Positions 25,248 through 34,210 of a stretch of DNA of 64,000 nucleotides are shown piece by piece. The stretch spans positions 257,574 through 321,573 of the forward strand of contig CAWDTK010000003.1 of NCBI GenBank assembly GCA_963805255.1, read 5' to 3'. The position numbers were made by a program, and so were the translations under genes. The DNA is from Bog-532 sp963805255 (GTDB lineage Bacteria; Actinomycetota; Actinomycetes; Streptosporangiales; Streptosporangiaceae). Position 1 is the stretch's first letter, and every line of letters begins with the position of its first letter. The notes below the pieces were generated by a model, which ran no database searches, had not been told where the DNA came from, and worked only from the letters and a program-made list of their open reading frames with translations.

Positions 25248-26840
25248 ATGTGGCAACGAGCAATGGGCTCGAGCAGACGTATCCGGATAGCGGCCGCTGT
25301 TCCCGTTGTCGCCGCGGCGCTGATCGCGACGGCAGGTGGTGCCACAGCCTTGCCCAGCCCGGCTTCGGGTCATGGCCCGGGCCCGATCGTGCTCACCGCC
25401 GGCGGCTCGGTCCACGGCAAGACTACGGGACCTACCGACGAATACCTCGGCATCCCGTACACGGCCCCGCCAGTTGGCGCGCTGCGCTGGGAGGCCCCGC
25501 AGCCCGCGGCGCCCTGGCCCGGCGTCCGCCAGGCCACCAGCTTCGCCCCGCACTGCCCGCAGCCGCCTTCTGCCTTCGGCGTGGCCAGCACGTCAGAGGA
25601 CTGCCTGTACCTGAACGTCTACGCCCCGGGAGGCGGCAGTGACCGCAATCTTCCGGTCATGGTGTGGGTGCACGGCGGTTCGCTGCTGGTCGGCGAGAGC
25701 GATGACTACAACCCCGCCGCGCTGGTACGGGACGGTGTCATCGTCGTTACCATCAATTACCGGCTCGGTGCGCTCGGGTTTCTGGCCGACGCGGCGCTGG
25801 CCAGCCACCCGGGCGGCCCGTCCGGCAACTACGGCCTGGAGGACCAGCAGGCCGCGCTGCGCTGGGTCCAGCGCAACATCCACGGCTTCGGCGGCGACCC
25901 CCGTGACGTAACCCTGTCCGGCGAATCCGCCGGCGGCCTGTCAGTGCTGGCCCAACTGGTCTCCCCCGGCGCCCGCGGGCTGTTCCAGCGGACCATCATC
26001 GAAAGCGGCACCTACAACCTGACCCAGCAGCCACTGGCCACCGCCGAAGCCGCCGGAGCGGCGTTCGCCGCCAAGGTCGGCTGCGCCAGCAACACCGCCG
26101 CCTGCCTGCGCAGCCTGCCAGCGTCCACGATCATCGACAACGAGAACTTTTCCGGCTACACCGCCAACATCGATGGCGCGATCCTTCCCCAGTCGATCAA
26201 GACCGCGCTGGCCGCCGGCCAGTTCAGCCACATCCCTGTGATCATCGGGACCAACCACGACGAGCGGCGGCTGTTCGTCGCCATGGCCCAGATCGACGGC
26301 CGCCCGCCGGTGACCGCGGCGAACTACCAGGCCATGATCGCCTCGACCCTTGGCGTGCCCGCGGCCGCAGCCGCCGCGATCGCCGCCGAGTACCCGCTGG
26401 CGAGCTACTCCAGCCCATCCATCGCCCTCGGCGCGGTCGGCACCGACGCCACCTTCGCCTGTCCCGCGCTCACCGCCGAAGATTCCCTGTCGAAGTACAC
26501 GCCGACCTACGCGTACGAGTTCAACGACGAGAACGCGCCGGAAATCTACCTTCCCCCGGTGGGCTTGCCGTACGGAGCAGCGCACGAGTCCGAACTCCAG
26601 TACCTGTTCGCCCTGAGCAACATCGCGTATCCCGCTACCTTGTCGGCGGCGCAGCAGCGGCTGGCAGGGTCCATGAAGCAGTACTGGACGAACCTCGCCA
26701 AGACCGGCATCCCCGCCGCTCAATGGCCCCAGTTCACCAGCACGGGCCAGCAGATATTGTCCCTCGTCCCGCCACGACCGCAGGTGCAGACAAATTACGC
26801 GGCCGAGCACCACTGCGCGTTCTGGGCGGCTGCGGGCTGA
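25248..26840 (+). CDS. Secreted type-B carboxylesterase
   Basis: 530 residues. A signal peptide is apparent: SSRRIRIAAAVPVVAAALIA followed by an AxA-like cleavage region near residue 35. Type-B features are EDCLYLNVYAP, the oxyanion motif VHGGSLLVG, nucleophile elbow GESAGG, and the catalytic His region GAAHESELQYLF. It hydrolyses carboxylic esters outside the cell. The ATG at 25248 follows AGGGAG at good spacing. It lies only 82 bp from the IS1380 end, which may have separated it from its promoter. Confidence 0.9.
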   Translation: MWQRAMGSSRRIRIAAAVPVVAAALIATAGGATALPSPASGHGPGPIVLTAGGSVHGKTTGPTDEYLGIPYTAPPVGALRWEAPQPAAPWPGVRQATSFAPHCPQPPSAFGVASTSEDCLYLNVYAPGGGSDRNLPVMVWVHGGSLLVGESDDYNPAALVRDGVIVVTINYRLGALGFLADAALASHPGGPSGNYGLEDQQAALRWVQRNIHGFGGDPRDVTLSGESAGGLSVLAQLVSPGARGLFQRTIIESGTYNLTQQPLATAEAAGAAFAAKVGCASNTAACLRSLPASTIIDNENFSGYTANIDGAILPQSIKTALAAGQFSHIPVIIGTNHDERRLFVAMAQIDGRPPVTAANYQAMIASTLGVPAAAAAAIAAEYPLASYSSPSIALGAVGTDATFACPALTAEDSLSKYTPTYAYEFNDENAPEIYLPPVGLPYGAAHESELQYLFALSNIAYPATLSAAQQRLAGSMKQYWTNLAKTGIPAAQWPQFTSTGQQILSLVPPRPQVQTNYAAEHHCAFWAAAG

Positions 26841-26847
26841 GCAAGAC

Positions 26848-27126
26848 GTGGCCGGGGGTGTACCGGGGTTTGGGGTTGATCTTGACCTTGATCTTGACCT
26901 TGATCTTGAGCGCGCCGAGACCGCCGCCCGGTCCATCACCAACCCGCGCACGCAGGCCTCCGCGCTGGCCCAGGTCGCGGAAGCACTCGCAGCTATACAG
27001 CCGACGCCACATGTCCATCGCGTGATCGCCCAGGCCTGGGCGATCACGCGATGGACATTGCCAGCGGACACAATAGGCCCTTCGGCTAAGCAAGCACTCA
27101 TTGCTGTTGGGAGCGCATGGGGCGAC
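26848..27126 (+). pseudogene. Fragment of a helical-repeat protein
   Basis: The frame reads ERAETAARSITNPRTQASAL, AQVAEALAAI and RVIAQAWAITRWTLPADT, which resembles the TPR-like repeats (ALARSI...QAQALAQVAEAL) of large actinobacterial NTPase-repeat proteins. Only about two repeat units remain. A run of alternating Asp-Leu codons (GATCTTGACCTT repeated) precedes it, and a 48-bp perfect palindrome lies inside. No start, no partner domain. Confidence 0.5.
27011..27058. repeat. 48-bp perfect palindrome
   Basis: Each arm reads ATGTCCATCGCGTGATCGCC then CAGG; the second arm is its exact complement with no spacer, centred at 27034/27035. This is far longer than typical operators and resembles a cruciform or element end. 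It lies within the repeat-protein fragment. Confidence 0.9.
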
Positions 27127-27551
27127 TGGCAACTGATACCAATCAAAGCTGAGCCGTCCACTCGATCCGCAAACGGAGGCCCGGCGGTTCCAGGCAGGCA
27201 TTGTGTCGTCTCCCTATGGGGAGCGAACCTAGAACCCCGGTGTCACTGCTGTTCCTCCTTCGCTGCGGGCTCGGGTCACAGCTCAGTGGTCCACTCGATC
27301 ACCAGGCGTCGGCCTGGGTTGGCTGTTTGCCATTTGGGGTGGGACGCCCCCCCGGAACCCCCGCTGCGCTTCGCGCCCCGGCTGCGGTACTCGCCGGCAC
27401 ACCGGCCGCTCACCCGGCCTGACCGCCGGGATCGCTGCGCCGGGGCTCCCGCGGTCCATCAGGGCGCTGGGATGGAAAGCCGCCTGCCCGGGTGTTGTAG
27501 CACTCAGCACCAGGTGTCAGCCCGGTGCCGGATTGGTGGGAGAATTTCATC
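27127..27551. other. Intergenic stretch without recognisable gene
   Basis: About 420 bases, lower GC around 27100-27200, with no convincing frame on either strand. GGTGGGAG at 27536-27543 serves as ribosome-binding region for the PAC2 gene. Confidence 0.5.
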
Positions 27552-28484
27552 ATGCTTCGGGATCCGGAAGATCTGTACGAGCTGGGCGCGGACGTGCCGG
27601 ACCTGGGCGGCGTGGCGATGCTGCACCACCTCGAGGGCTTTATGGACGCCGGCGCGGCCGGGCGCGTGCTGGCCGAGCATCTGATGGCCGCGTGTGAGTC
27701 CGAGACGATCGCCACGTTCGACGTCGACCGCCTCATCGACTATCGCTCCCGGCGCCCGTCGATGACGTACTCCACCGACCACTGGGAAGACTACGAGCGG
27801 CCGGAGCTGACCGTCCGCTTGATGCGAGACTCGGCCGGCGCCCCCTTCCTGCTGCTGTCCGGGCCGGAGCCGGACCATGAGTGGGAACTGTTCGCGGCGG
27901 CAGTGCAGTCGCTGTCCGGCCGGCTGGGCGGCGGCCCGCTGATCGGGTTCCACGGCATACCGATGGGCGTTCCGCATACCCGGCCGCTCGGCGTCATCAG
28001 TCACGGGACGCGTCCGGAGCTGATCGACGGCCGCCAGCAGATGCCGAACAAGCTGCAGGTTCCCGGCAGCGCCGCGGCGCTGGTGGAGCTGCGCCTGGGC
28101 CAGGCCGGCCGGGATGCGCTCGGCTTCGCCGTGAACGTGCCGCATTATCTCGCGCAGGCCGTCTACCCCGAGGCTGCGGTCACGCTGCTCGACAAGGTCA
28201 CCGCCGCCACCGGCCTGGACCTGCCCAGTGACGCGCTCCGCGTCGCTGCGGACCAGACGAACAGCGAAATCGACCGGCAGGTTTCGGAGTCGGCCGAGGT
28301 CGCCGAGCTGGTCACCGTGCTGGAGCGGCAGTACGACGCGCTCGCGGAGTCCGGCAAGGCCGGCGACGCGGAGGACAGCCTGCTCAACGGCGAACAGATG
28401 CCCACCGCGGACGAGCTGGCGGCCCAGTTCGAGCGCTTCCTCGCCGAACAGCAGGGCCGCGGCGACGCTCCCCCCGACCGCTGA
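27552..28484 (+). CDS. PAC2-family protein
   Basis: 310 residues. PAC2 features are present: LGGVAMLHHLEGFMDAGAAG at the start, the GIPMGVPHTRPLGVISHGT core near residue 140 and NVPHYLAQAVYPEAAVTLL near 200. Actinobacterial PAC2 proteins relate to proteasome assembly chaperones but their role here is unproven. ATG at 27552 follows GGTGGGAG; an ATG 27 bases upstream would place the start inside that site. The C-terminal 80 residues are acidic and probably flexible. Confidence 0.88.
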   Translation: MLRDPEDLYELGADVPDLGGVAMLHHLEGFMDAGAAGRVLAEHLMAACESETIATFDVDRLIDYRSRRPSMTYSTDHWEDYERPELTVRLMRDSAGAPFLLLSGPEPDHEWELFAAAVQSLSGRLGGGPLIGFHGIPMGVPHTRPLGVISHGTRPELIDGRQQMPNKLQVPGSAAALVELRLGQAGRDALGFAVNVPHYLAQAVYPEAAVTLLDKVTAATGLDLPSDALRVAADQTNSEIDRQVSESAEVAELVTVLERQYDALAESGKAGDAEDSLLNGEQMPTADELAAQFERFLAEQQGRGDAPPDR

Positions 28485-28525
28485 CCCCAGCCCGGCTGGC
28501 GCCGCGGAATACCCGGCGCCAGCGG

Positions 28526-29638
28526 TTAGCCGTCGACCAGGACAAGCTCGCGGGTCGCGTTGTTCAGGCGTTCGCCGCCGCGCTCGGTGCACACCACGAT
28601 GTCCTCGATGCGGGCGCCGTTCGGCCCCGGGTAGATGCCCGGCTCGATCGAGAACGTCATGCCCGGGCTGAGCGGCTCGGCGTTGCCCGCCACGATGTAC
28701 GGATCCTCGTGTGACTCCAGGCCAATGCCGTGCCCGGTGCGGTGAATGAACGCCGTGCCGTACCCGGCCCGGGTGATCGGCTCACGGGCCGCGGCGTCGA
28801 CCGCCTCGGCGCGCACGCCCGGCCGGACGGCCGCGCACGCCGCCTCCTGCGCGTCCTTCAGCACCTGGTAGTAGGCCAGGAAGTCCGCGGGCGGCTCGCC
28901 GATCGCGTAGGTCCGCGTGCAGTCGGAACGGTAGCCGGACGGCATCATGCCGCCAATGTCGACGACCACGGCGTCCCCCGGGCGCAGCACCCGGTCGGAG
29001 ACCTCGTGGTGCGGGCTGGCCGCGTTCGGGCCGGAGCCGACGATCACAAAGTCGACCTGGGTGTGCCCCGCGGCCAGGATGGCCTCGGCGATCAGCGTTC
29101 CCACCTCGCGTTCGGTCCGGCCGGCCTTGAGCCAGCCGGGGACCCGGGCGTGCACCCGGTCGATCGCCGCCCCGGCCTCCCGCAGCGCCCCGACCTCGGC
29201 GGGGCTCTTGCGCATCCGCAGCTCCCGCAGTGCCGAGCTGGCCAGGACCTGGCGGGCCCCCGGCAGCGCGTGCCGCAACTGCAGCACCATCAGTGCCCAC
29301 ATCTGGTCGGCGAGCCCGACCACGCCGGCCTGGCCCAGCCGCCGGGCGATCAGCGCGTACGGGTCCTCGGTTTCCTCCCAGGTGACCATCTCCAGTCCCA
29401 GACCCGAAACCGGTGACGCCTGCGCCGCCGCCAGCTCCAGCCGCGGGACCACGAGCACCGGCTCGCCGCGGCCCGGGATCACGAGGCAGGTCAGGCGCTC
29501 AAGCTGCTTGGCGTCGTACCCGGTGATGTAGCGCAGGTCGGCGCCGGGCGTCAGCAGCAGCGCGTCGAGTCCCCCGGCGCGCATCCGCGCGGCGGCGGCC
29601 TCGAGCCGGCTGGCCGGGAACAGGGCTGACCCAGACAT
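28526..29638 (-). CDS. M24-family Xaa-Pro aminopeptidase/dipeptidase (PepQ-like)
   Basis: 370 residues. An N-terminal creatinase-like domain (1-130) precedes the pita-bread fold. Metal ligands are recognisable: Asp in VVVDIGGMMPSGYRSDCTRTY (two Asp), His in HRTGHGIGLESHEDP, Glu in FSIEPGIYPGPNGARIED. It removes N-terminal residues before proline or cleaves X-Pro dipeptides in the cytosol with two Mn or Co ions. Single gene, reading away from PAC2. Confidence 0.92.
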   Translation of the reverse strand: MSGSALFPASRLEAAAARMRAGGLDALLLTPGADLRYITGYDAKQLERLTCLVIPGRGEPVLVVPRLELAAAQASPVSGLGLEMVTWEETEDPYALIARRLGQAGVVGLADQMWALMVLQLRHALPGARQVLASSALRELRMRKSPAEVGALREAGAAIDRVHARVPGWLKAGRTEREVGTLIAEAILAAGHTQVDFVIVGSGPNAASPHHEVSDRVLRPGDAVVVDIGGMMPSGYRSDCTRTYAIGEPPADFLAYYQVLKDAQEAACAAVRPGVRAEAVDAAAREPITRAGYGTAFIHRTGHGIGLESHEDPYIVAGNAEPLSPGMTFSIEPGIYPGPNGARIEDIVVCTERGGERLNNATRELVLVDG

Positions 29639-29733
29639 CTATCGTCTCCCCTTCCATTGATCGTTACCGCGCCGTGCAGGCTGCGCGCCGCCGGGCCGCA
29701 CCGGCCCTGGCCGCGCTGGTGCAGGCGGGAGCA

Positions 29734-30639
29734 TCACTGGGCCGTGACGGCCGAGACGAACCGCGACAGCGATGAGCCCAGCCGCCACCGCAGCTCCAGC
29801 TCCTTAAGCCGGGCGGGGTCGGCGAGCGTGACCGGAAGATCCCCGGCGACCGGCGGGAGCGGCACGTCGGTGGCGGTGCGCACCACGGCCGGGGCGACAT
29901 CCAGGTAGTCCCGGGCGGCGGTGAGCTTGGCCCGGCTGCCGGGCGGGAAGCCACCGTGCCCCTTGTCGACCGCCGCGATGATGTCGTCGATGCCGCCGAA
30001 CGAACGGACCAGCGCCGCGGCGGTCTTCTCCCCCACCCCGGGCACCCCCGGCAGCCCGTCGCTCGGGTCGCCGCGCAGCACCGCGAAGTCCGCATACGCG
30101 CGGCCCGGGATTCCGTACCGCGCGGTCACCGCACCCTCGTCGACGATCTCCAGCTTGGTCAGCCCGCGCACCGTGTAGATGATGCACACGCCGCGTTCGT
30201 CGTCCACGAGCTGGAACAGGTCCCGGTCCCCGGTGACGACGTTGACCGGCTGACCGGCGGCGACCGCGAGCGTGGCGATCACGTCGTCGGCCTCGTAGCC
30301 GTTCGCGCCGGCCACGGCGATCCCCGCGGCGTCCAGGACCGCACGGATGACCGGAACCTGCGGGATCAGCGCGGGCGGCGTCTGCTCCTCGTTGCCCTGC
30401 GCGACCCGGTGTGCCTTGTAGGACGGCACCGCGGCCACCCGGAACGCGGGCCGCCAGTCCTCGTCCCAGCACGCGATCAGGCGGGCCGGCCCGCGCGCGC
30501 GGACCAGCCGCGCGATCATGTCCAGCAGCCCGCGCACGGCGTTGACCGGCGTCCCGTCCGGTGCGGTGACGGTATCCGGCACGCCGTAGAACGCGCGGTA
30601 GTACAACGAGGCGGTGTCCAGCAGCATGAGCGAGCCCAC
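29734..30639 (-). CDS. 5'-3' exonuclease (FEN/Pol I N-terminal-like)
   Basis: 301 residues from the GTG at 30639, preceded by AGGATGGCGG; an ATG at 30627 is an alternative. Metal-binding acidic residues of the flap-nuclease fold appear in LLDTASLYYRAFYG, ACWDEDWRPAFR, GYEADDVIATLA and VTGDRDLFQLV, and the helix-hairpin-helix in SDGLPGVPGVGEKTAAALV. It degrades 5' flaps or RNA primers during repair and replication. Stand-alone copies besides DNA polymerase I are common in actinomycetes. Confidence 0.92.
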   Translation of the reverse strand: MGSLMLLDTASLYYRAFYGVPDTVTAPDGTPVNAVRGLLDMIARLVRARGPARLIACWDEDWRPAFRVAAVPSYKAHRVAQGNEEQTPPALIPQVPVIRAVLDAAGIAVAGANGYEADDVIATLAVAAGQPVNVVTGDRDLFQLVDDERGVCIIYTVRGLTKLEIVDEGAVTARYGIPGRAYADFAVLRGDPSDGLPGVPGVGEKTAAALVRSFGGIDDIIAAVDKGHGGFPPGSRAKLTAARDYLDVAPAVVRTATDVPLPPVAGDLPVTLADPARLKELELRWRLGSSLSRFVSAVTAQ

Positions 30640-30812
30640 CCCGCCATCCTGCCAGCTCCGCCCGCCCGCCGCGGCCACCGGCACCGCCGTCGATGGGCCC
30701 ACGCACCTCCGGCGGGCTGCTGCCGCTCGGCGGCGGGCCGGGCGCGGCTGACCGGGCGGCTCACCGGCACGGCCGGCCGGGTCCGCCCGGCCCGCGGCCG
30801 CGAGCGGTGCGC

Positions 30813-31058
30813 TCAGTCTTCCTCGGACGTACCCGCCCAGCCTCCGGCCAGCGCGCGGACGCGCTTGGCCGCGCTGGTCAGCGGCATGCCGCGGCCGACG
30901 GCCACGCCGATCAGGTACGCGGTGACCGGCGCGGCCGGCCGATCCACGTTGTGGGCCACCTCGCGCGCCACGTCGAGTATCACCCGCGCGTCGGCCGTGC
31001 CGGGGTCCACGCCCAGGTCGCTGCTGACAGCCATGATCCAGCGGTCCATCGCGCTCAT
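30813..31058 (-). CDS. DUF6457 domain protein (molybdenum-cofactor associated)
   Basis: 81 residues from the ATG at 31058, preceded by AGGGGCGAC. Sequence features MDRWIMAVSSDLGVDP, then ARVILDVAREVAHNVDRPAA and PVTAYLIGVAVGRG match the small helical DUF6457 family, which is usually beside or fused to MobA-like enzymes. The mobA/moaA pair lies 4 kb downstream, in keeping with that link. Molecular function unknown. Confidence 0.65.
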   Translation of the reverse strand: MSAMDRWIMAVSSDLGVDPGTADARVILDVAREVAHNVDRPAAPVTAYLIGVAVGRGMPLTSAAKRVRALAGGWAGTSEED

Positions 31059-31170
31059 GACGTCGCCCCTATTCGCTGCGGCCCGGGTTCCCGGCTGTCC
31101 CACGTCTATCAAACCGCCGGAGGCACCGCCGCACCGGCTGGGGCAGGCCGCCGCACATATCATTGAGCAC

Positions 31171-32238
31171 ATGGGCAGTGGGTTCTGGCCGAACGAGAGG
31201 CGGCGAGCCCCCGGCCCGCACGGCGCTCCGGCTCACGGGCACCGAAACCACCGGCACGGGCCGGCCGCGGATGCTGACCCGCGCTGGCTGGGGACCGCGC
31301 TCGCGCTGATCATCGCGTTCATGGTGGCCGAGGTCGTAGCCGGCGTGGTGGCCCACTCCCTGGCGCTTATCTCCGATGCGGCGCACATGCTTACCGACGC
31401 AGCCTCCATCGGGCTGGTGCTGATCACGATGAAGCTGGCCGCCCGGCCGCCGGGCGGGCACTTCACCTACGGCCTCAAGCGCACGGAGATCCTGTCCGCG
31501 CAGGCCAACGGGATCACGCTGGTGGTGCTGGCCGTGTGGCTGTGCTACGAGGCGGTGCAGCGGCTGATCACCCCGCCCGCCGTCGCCGGCGGGGTGGTCA
31601 TCGGCGTCGCGCTGGCCGGGGTGGCGGTGAACGTGGCGGCGACGACGCTGCTGAACCGGGCCAGCCCGGGACCGCGCCGGAGCCTCAACCTTGAGGGCGC
31701 GTTCCGGCACATCCTGACGGACGTTTTCGCGTTCGCCGCCACCGCCGCGGCGGGCCTGATCATCGTGCTGACCGGGTTCGCGCGCGCGGACGCCATCGCC
31801 TCGCTGCTGGTCGTCGCGCTGATGCTGCTGGCGGGCGTCGGGCTGATCAGGGACTCCGGCCGGATCTTCCTGGAGGCGGCCCCGGCCGGGCTGACCCCGG
31901 CGGTGATTGGCGCCGCCATGGCCGCCCGCCCGAACGTCACCGAGGTGCACGACCTGCACGTGTGGGAGATCAGCTCGGACCTTCCGGCCGCCTCGGCGCA
32001 TGTGCTCGTCGCCCAGGGCGAAGACTGCCACGCGGTCCGCGCCGACCTGGAGGCGCTGCTCAGCCAGGAGTACGGGATCAGCCACACGACCCTGCAGGTC
32101 GACCACGCCGCGCTGCCGCTGCTGACCGTCGGCCCCCCGCCCTCCGGCGGCTCAGGGCCGCAGTGCGGTGAACGGGCCGAACGGGACGTTCCGCAGCACG
32201 GTCCAGCCGACGAGCACCACGATCACGGCTCGCCATAG
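31171..32238 (+). CDS. Cation diffusion facilitator (zinc/cobalt exporter, CzcD/ZitB-like)
   Basis: 355 residues. A His-rich N-terminus precedes six membrane helices. Metal-site HxxxD pairs are seen in SLALISDAAHMLTDAASI (helix 2) and EGAFRHILTDVFAF (helix 5). The cytoplasmic metal-binding domain begins near 250 (VTEVHDLHVWEISSD). The C-terminal tail is unusual: ERAERDVPQHGPADEHHDHG, His/Asp-rich, overlapping a DUF2752 relic on the other strand. Exports Zn2+ or similar ions by proton exchange. ATG at 31171 chosen; the frame is open far upstream without family sequence. Confidence 0.9.
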   Translation: MGSGFWPNERRRAPGPHGAPAHGHRNHRHGPAADADPRWLGTALALIIAFMVAEVVAGVVAHSLALISDAAHMLTDAASIGLVLITMKLAARPPGGHFTYGLKRTEILSAQANGITLVVLAVWLCYEAVQRLITPPAVAGGVVIGVALAGVAVNVAATTLLNRASPGPRRSLNLEGAFRHILTDVFAFAATAAAGLIIVLTGFARADAIASLLVVALMLLAGVGLIRDSGRIFLEAAPAGLTPAVIGAAMAARPNVTEVHDLHVWEISSDLPAASAHVLVAQGEDCHAVRADLEALLSQEYGISHTTLQVDHAALPLLTVGPPPSGGSGPQCGERAERDVPQHGPADEHHDHGSP

Positions 32239-32360
32239 CCAGGCCGGCCTCGCATCTTGACCAGGGGCCGGCCACGCCAGTTCCCGGCCGCTGCGTTTCA
32301 GCCACACCAGCGCGGCCAGCAGCACCAGGGGCATCCCGAGCGCGTTGTCATGGAAGGCGC
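32152..32360 (-). pseudogene. DUF2752 protein, C-terminal remnant
   Basis: The minus strand reads AFHDNALGMPLVLLAALVWL followed by WRAVIVVLVGWTVLRNVPF and GPFTALRP, the pattern of the second half of DUF2752 membrane proteins. The diagnostic N-terminal CPxCGxTRA segment is absent, and the upstream sequence is Gly/Thr-rich filler. It overlaps the 3' end of the convergent CDF transporter gene by 87 bases. Confidence 0.55.
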
Positions 32361-32413
32361 TGCCCGTACCCGCCCTGCCCGTACCCGGGCCGGCGGCGAC
32401 GCCCGCTCGCAGC

Positions 32414-33910
32414 TTAACCGGGAGGCAAATCATGTCGTAGCGGCCGGCCCTGACGGCGGACTTTCTCCCGCCGCCCGGCCCCGGCCAGCCCGGCGATGAC
32501 CGCGATGACGGCGAGGGTGACCGCCATCGCCGCCACTCCCGTCCACGCGGCGGCGCTGTAGCCGCCGGCGGCCGGGAATGCCCGGCCGTGCGGGGTGCAG
32601 GCAGACAGGATGAAGCCGGACAGCGCGCTGCCGACCGCGAACCCCACGCTTCGCACGACCTGGTTGAAGCTCATCGCGCTGGAGGTCTCGCCGGGCGGGG
32701 TCACGGCCAGGATCACGCCGGGCATGGCCGCGGAGAACGTCCCGACGCCGAACCCCAGCGCTCCCATCACCACGAACGACTCCCAGGCCTGGGACCGGGC
32801 CAGCGCGAACACCACCAGGGCGGCCAGGACGACGGCCGCGCCCGCGGCGAGTATGACCGTCAGCGGCACGCGGCGACGGAGCGCGGGCGCGACGCGGCCG
32901 GCCACGAACCCCAGCGCGGAGAACGGCACCAGGACCAGCCCGGCCACAAAGACCGAAAAGCCGAACCCGTACCCGGTCCCGGACGGGGTTTGCACGTACC
33001 GCGTCACCAGCGTCAGCAGCAGGTACATGCCGATACCGCCGGTGAACATGGCCAGGTTCGCCCCGGCCACGGCCGGATGCCGCAGCAGGCCCAGGTCGGT
33101 GAGCGGCGCGGCGGCGCGGTTCTCCCACCAGGCCCAGGCGGCCAGCAGCCCGGCGGCCACGGCCAGCAGCAGCGCAGCGGGAGGTACGGGGGGTACGGGC
33201 GGTCGTCCCCCCGGGCCAGCACAGCACAGCGGGGCCGACGTCCAGAGCCCGCTCTGGCTGACCGGGATGAGCAGGGCCAGCAGCCCGCCGCCGAGCAGGA
33301 CCGCGCCGGGAACGTCCAGGTCGCCGGCGCGCCCGGACGGCGACGGCGGGATCGCCCGCCAGGCCGCCAGCAGCGCCAGGACGGTGATGAACAGGCCCAG
33401 CCCGTAGGCGGCGCGCACTCCCCCGGCGTCGGTCAGCAGGCCGGCCAGCGGGTAGCCCAGCCCGACCCCGACCGTGGAGGCGACCGACAGCATCGCGATC
33501 ACCTGGCCGGACTTCGCGCCCGGCACCTGATCGCGGGCCACGCCCATCATCAGCGCGGGCAGGCCCAGCGCGGTGCCCTGCGCGGCGCGCCCGGCGAGCA
33601 GCCCGCCGAACCGCAGCGGCAGGATGGTGACCACGCTGCCGGCCACAATGATGATGAGGGCCCACAGGATGACCGCGCGGCGCCGGGGGCCGGACCCGAG
33701 CCGGCCGAGCACGGGCGTGGCGATGGCCCCCGCGAGCAGCGTGATGGTCAGCGTCCACTGCGCGCTGCTGAGCGGCACCCGGTAAGCGGCCGAGACGCTG
33801 GTGATCAGGGGCGCGCCGAGGCTGCCGACCACGGCGACGACCAGCGCGATGAACATCAGCGACGTGACGAGAAACCGTTCGGTGCCCCGGGCTTCCGCGA
33901 CCGTGCTCAC
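32414..33910 (-). CDS. MFS transporter (DHA2-like drug exporter)
   Basis: 498 residues from the GTG at 33910 (VSTVAEARGTERF). Multiple membrane helices start at about residue 15 (LVTSLMFIALVVAVVGSLGA), with a VLGRLGSGPRRRAVILW motif A-like loop. Motif-C-like GAIATPVLGRLG and VGVGLGYPLAGLL are present. About 14 helices overall. It differs from the other two exporters in the window in lacking an adjacent regulator. The frame is open further upstream, but that part overlaps the TnpB relic region. Confidence 0.88.
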   Translation of the reverse strand: MSTVAEARGTERFLVTSLMFIALVVAVVGSLGAPLITSVSAAYRVPLSSAQWTLTITLLAGAIATPVLGRLGSGPRRRAVILWALIIIVAGSVVTILPLRFGGLLAGRAAQGTALGLPALMMGVARDQVPGAKSGQVIAMLSVASTVGVGLGYPLAGLLTDAGGVRAAYGLGLFITVLALLAAWRAIPPSPSGRAGDLDVPGAVLLGGGLLALLIPVSQSGLWTSAPLCCAGPGGRPPVPPVPPAALLLAVAAGLLAAWAWWENRAAAPLTDLGLLRHPAVAGANLAMFTGGIGMYLLLTLVTRYVQTPSGTGYGFGFSVFVAGLVLVPFSALGFVAGRVAPALRRRVPLTVILAAGAAVVLAALVVFALARSQAWESFVVMGALGFGVGTFSAAMPGVILAVTPPGETSSAMSFNQVVRSVGFAVGSALSGFILSACTPHGRAFPAAGGYSAAAWTGVAAMAVTLAVIAVIAGLAGAGRREKVRRQGRPLRHDLPPG

Positions 33911-34008
33911 CAGACACCTCGCCAGGATGCCCCGGCGTTCAGGCCGGGGAGGAATGGCGTCCGGCACGCCGCCGCGGCTTTTGCGGTCATGGGCTCTATC
34001 CTGTAAGA

Positions 34009-34207
34009 GTGCGGACGGCGTACGGGCGCCGGGCGTACCCGGACGATGTGCAGGCAGCGCTGCTGGCGCGCACCTTCGGCTGCGTGCGGGTCGTCTGGAA
34101 CCGGACCCTTGCGGAACGGCGCGCCCGCACCAGGCCACCGGCAAGGGCGTCTCTTACGCAGCCACCGACGCGGCGCTGACCGTGATGAAGGGGGAGGGAG
34201 CGACGTT
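34009..34207 (+). pseudogene. IS200/IS605 OrfB (TnpB) N-terminal remnant
   Basis: Frame 1 reads VRTAYGRRAYPDDVQAALLA, RTFGCVRVVWNRTLAERRA, then a shift to THQATGKGVSYAATDAALTV. This is the typical TnpB N-terminus (RAYPTxEQxxLLxRTFGCxRxVxNxALAER), broken by one frameshift and cut after about 65 residues. It lies directly between the MFS gene and the hydroxyacid dehydrogenase. Confidence 0.6.
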
Positions 34208-34210
34208 ACG

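Noticed and set aside
21882..26840. Secondary-metabolite gene cluster (Ayg1-like hydrolase, carotenoid oxygenase, carboxylesterase)
   Set aside because: No core biosynthetic enzyme, the oxygenase is a fragment, and an IS separates the genes; proximity alone is not enough.
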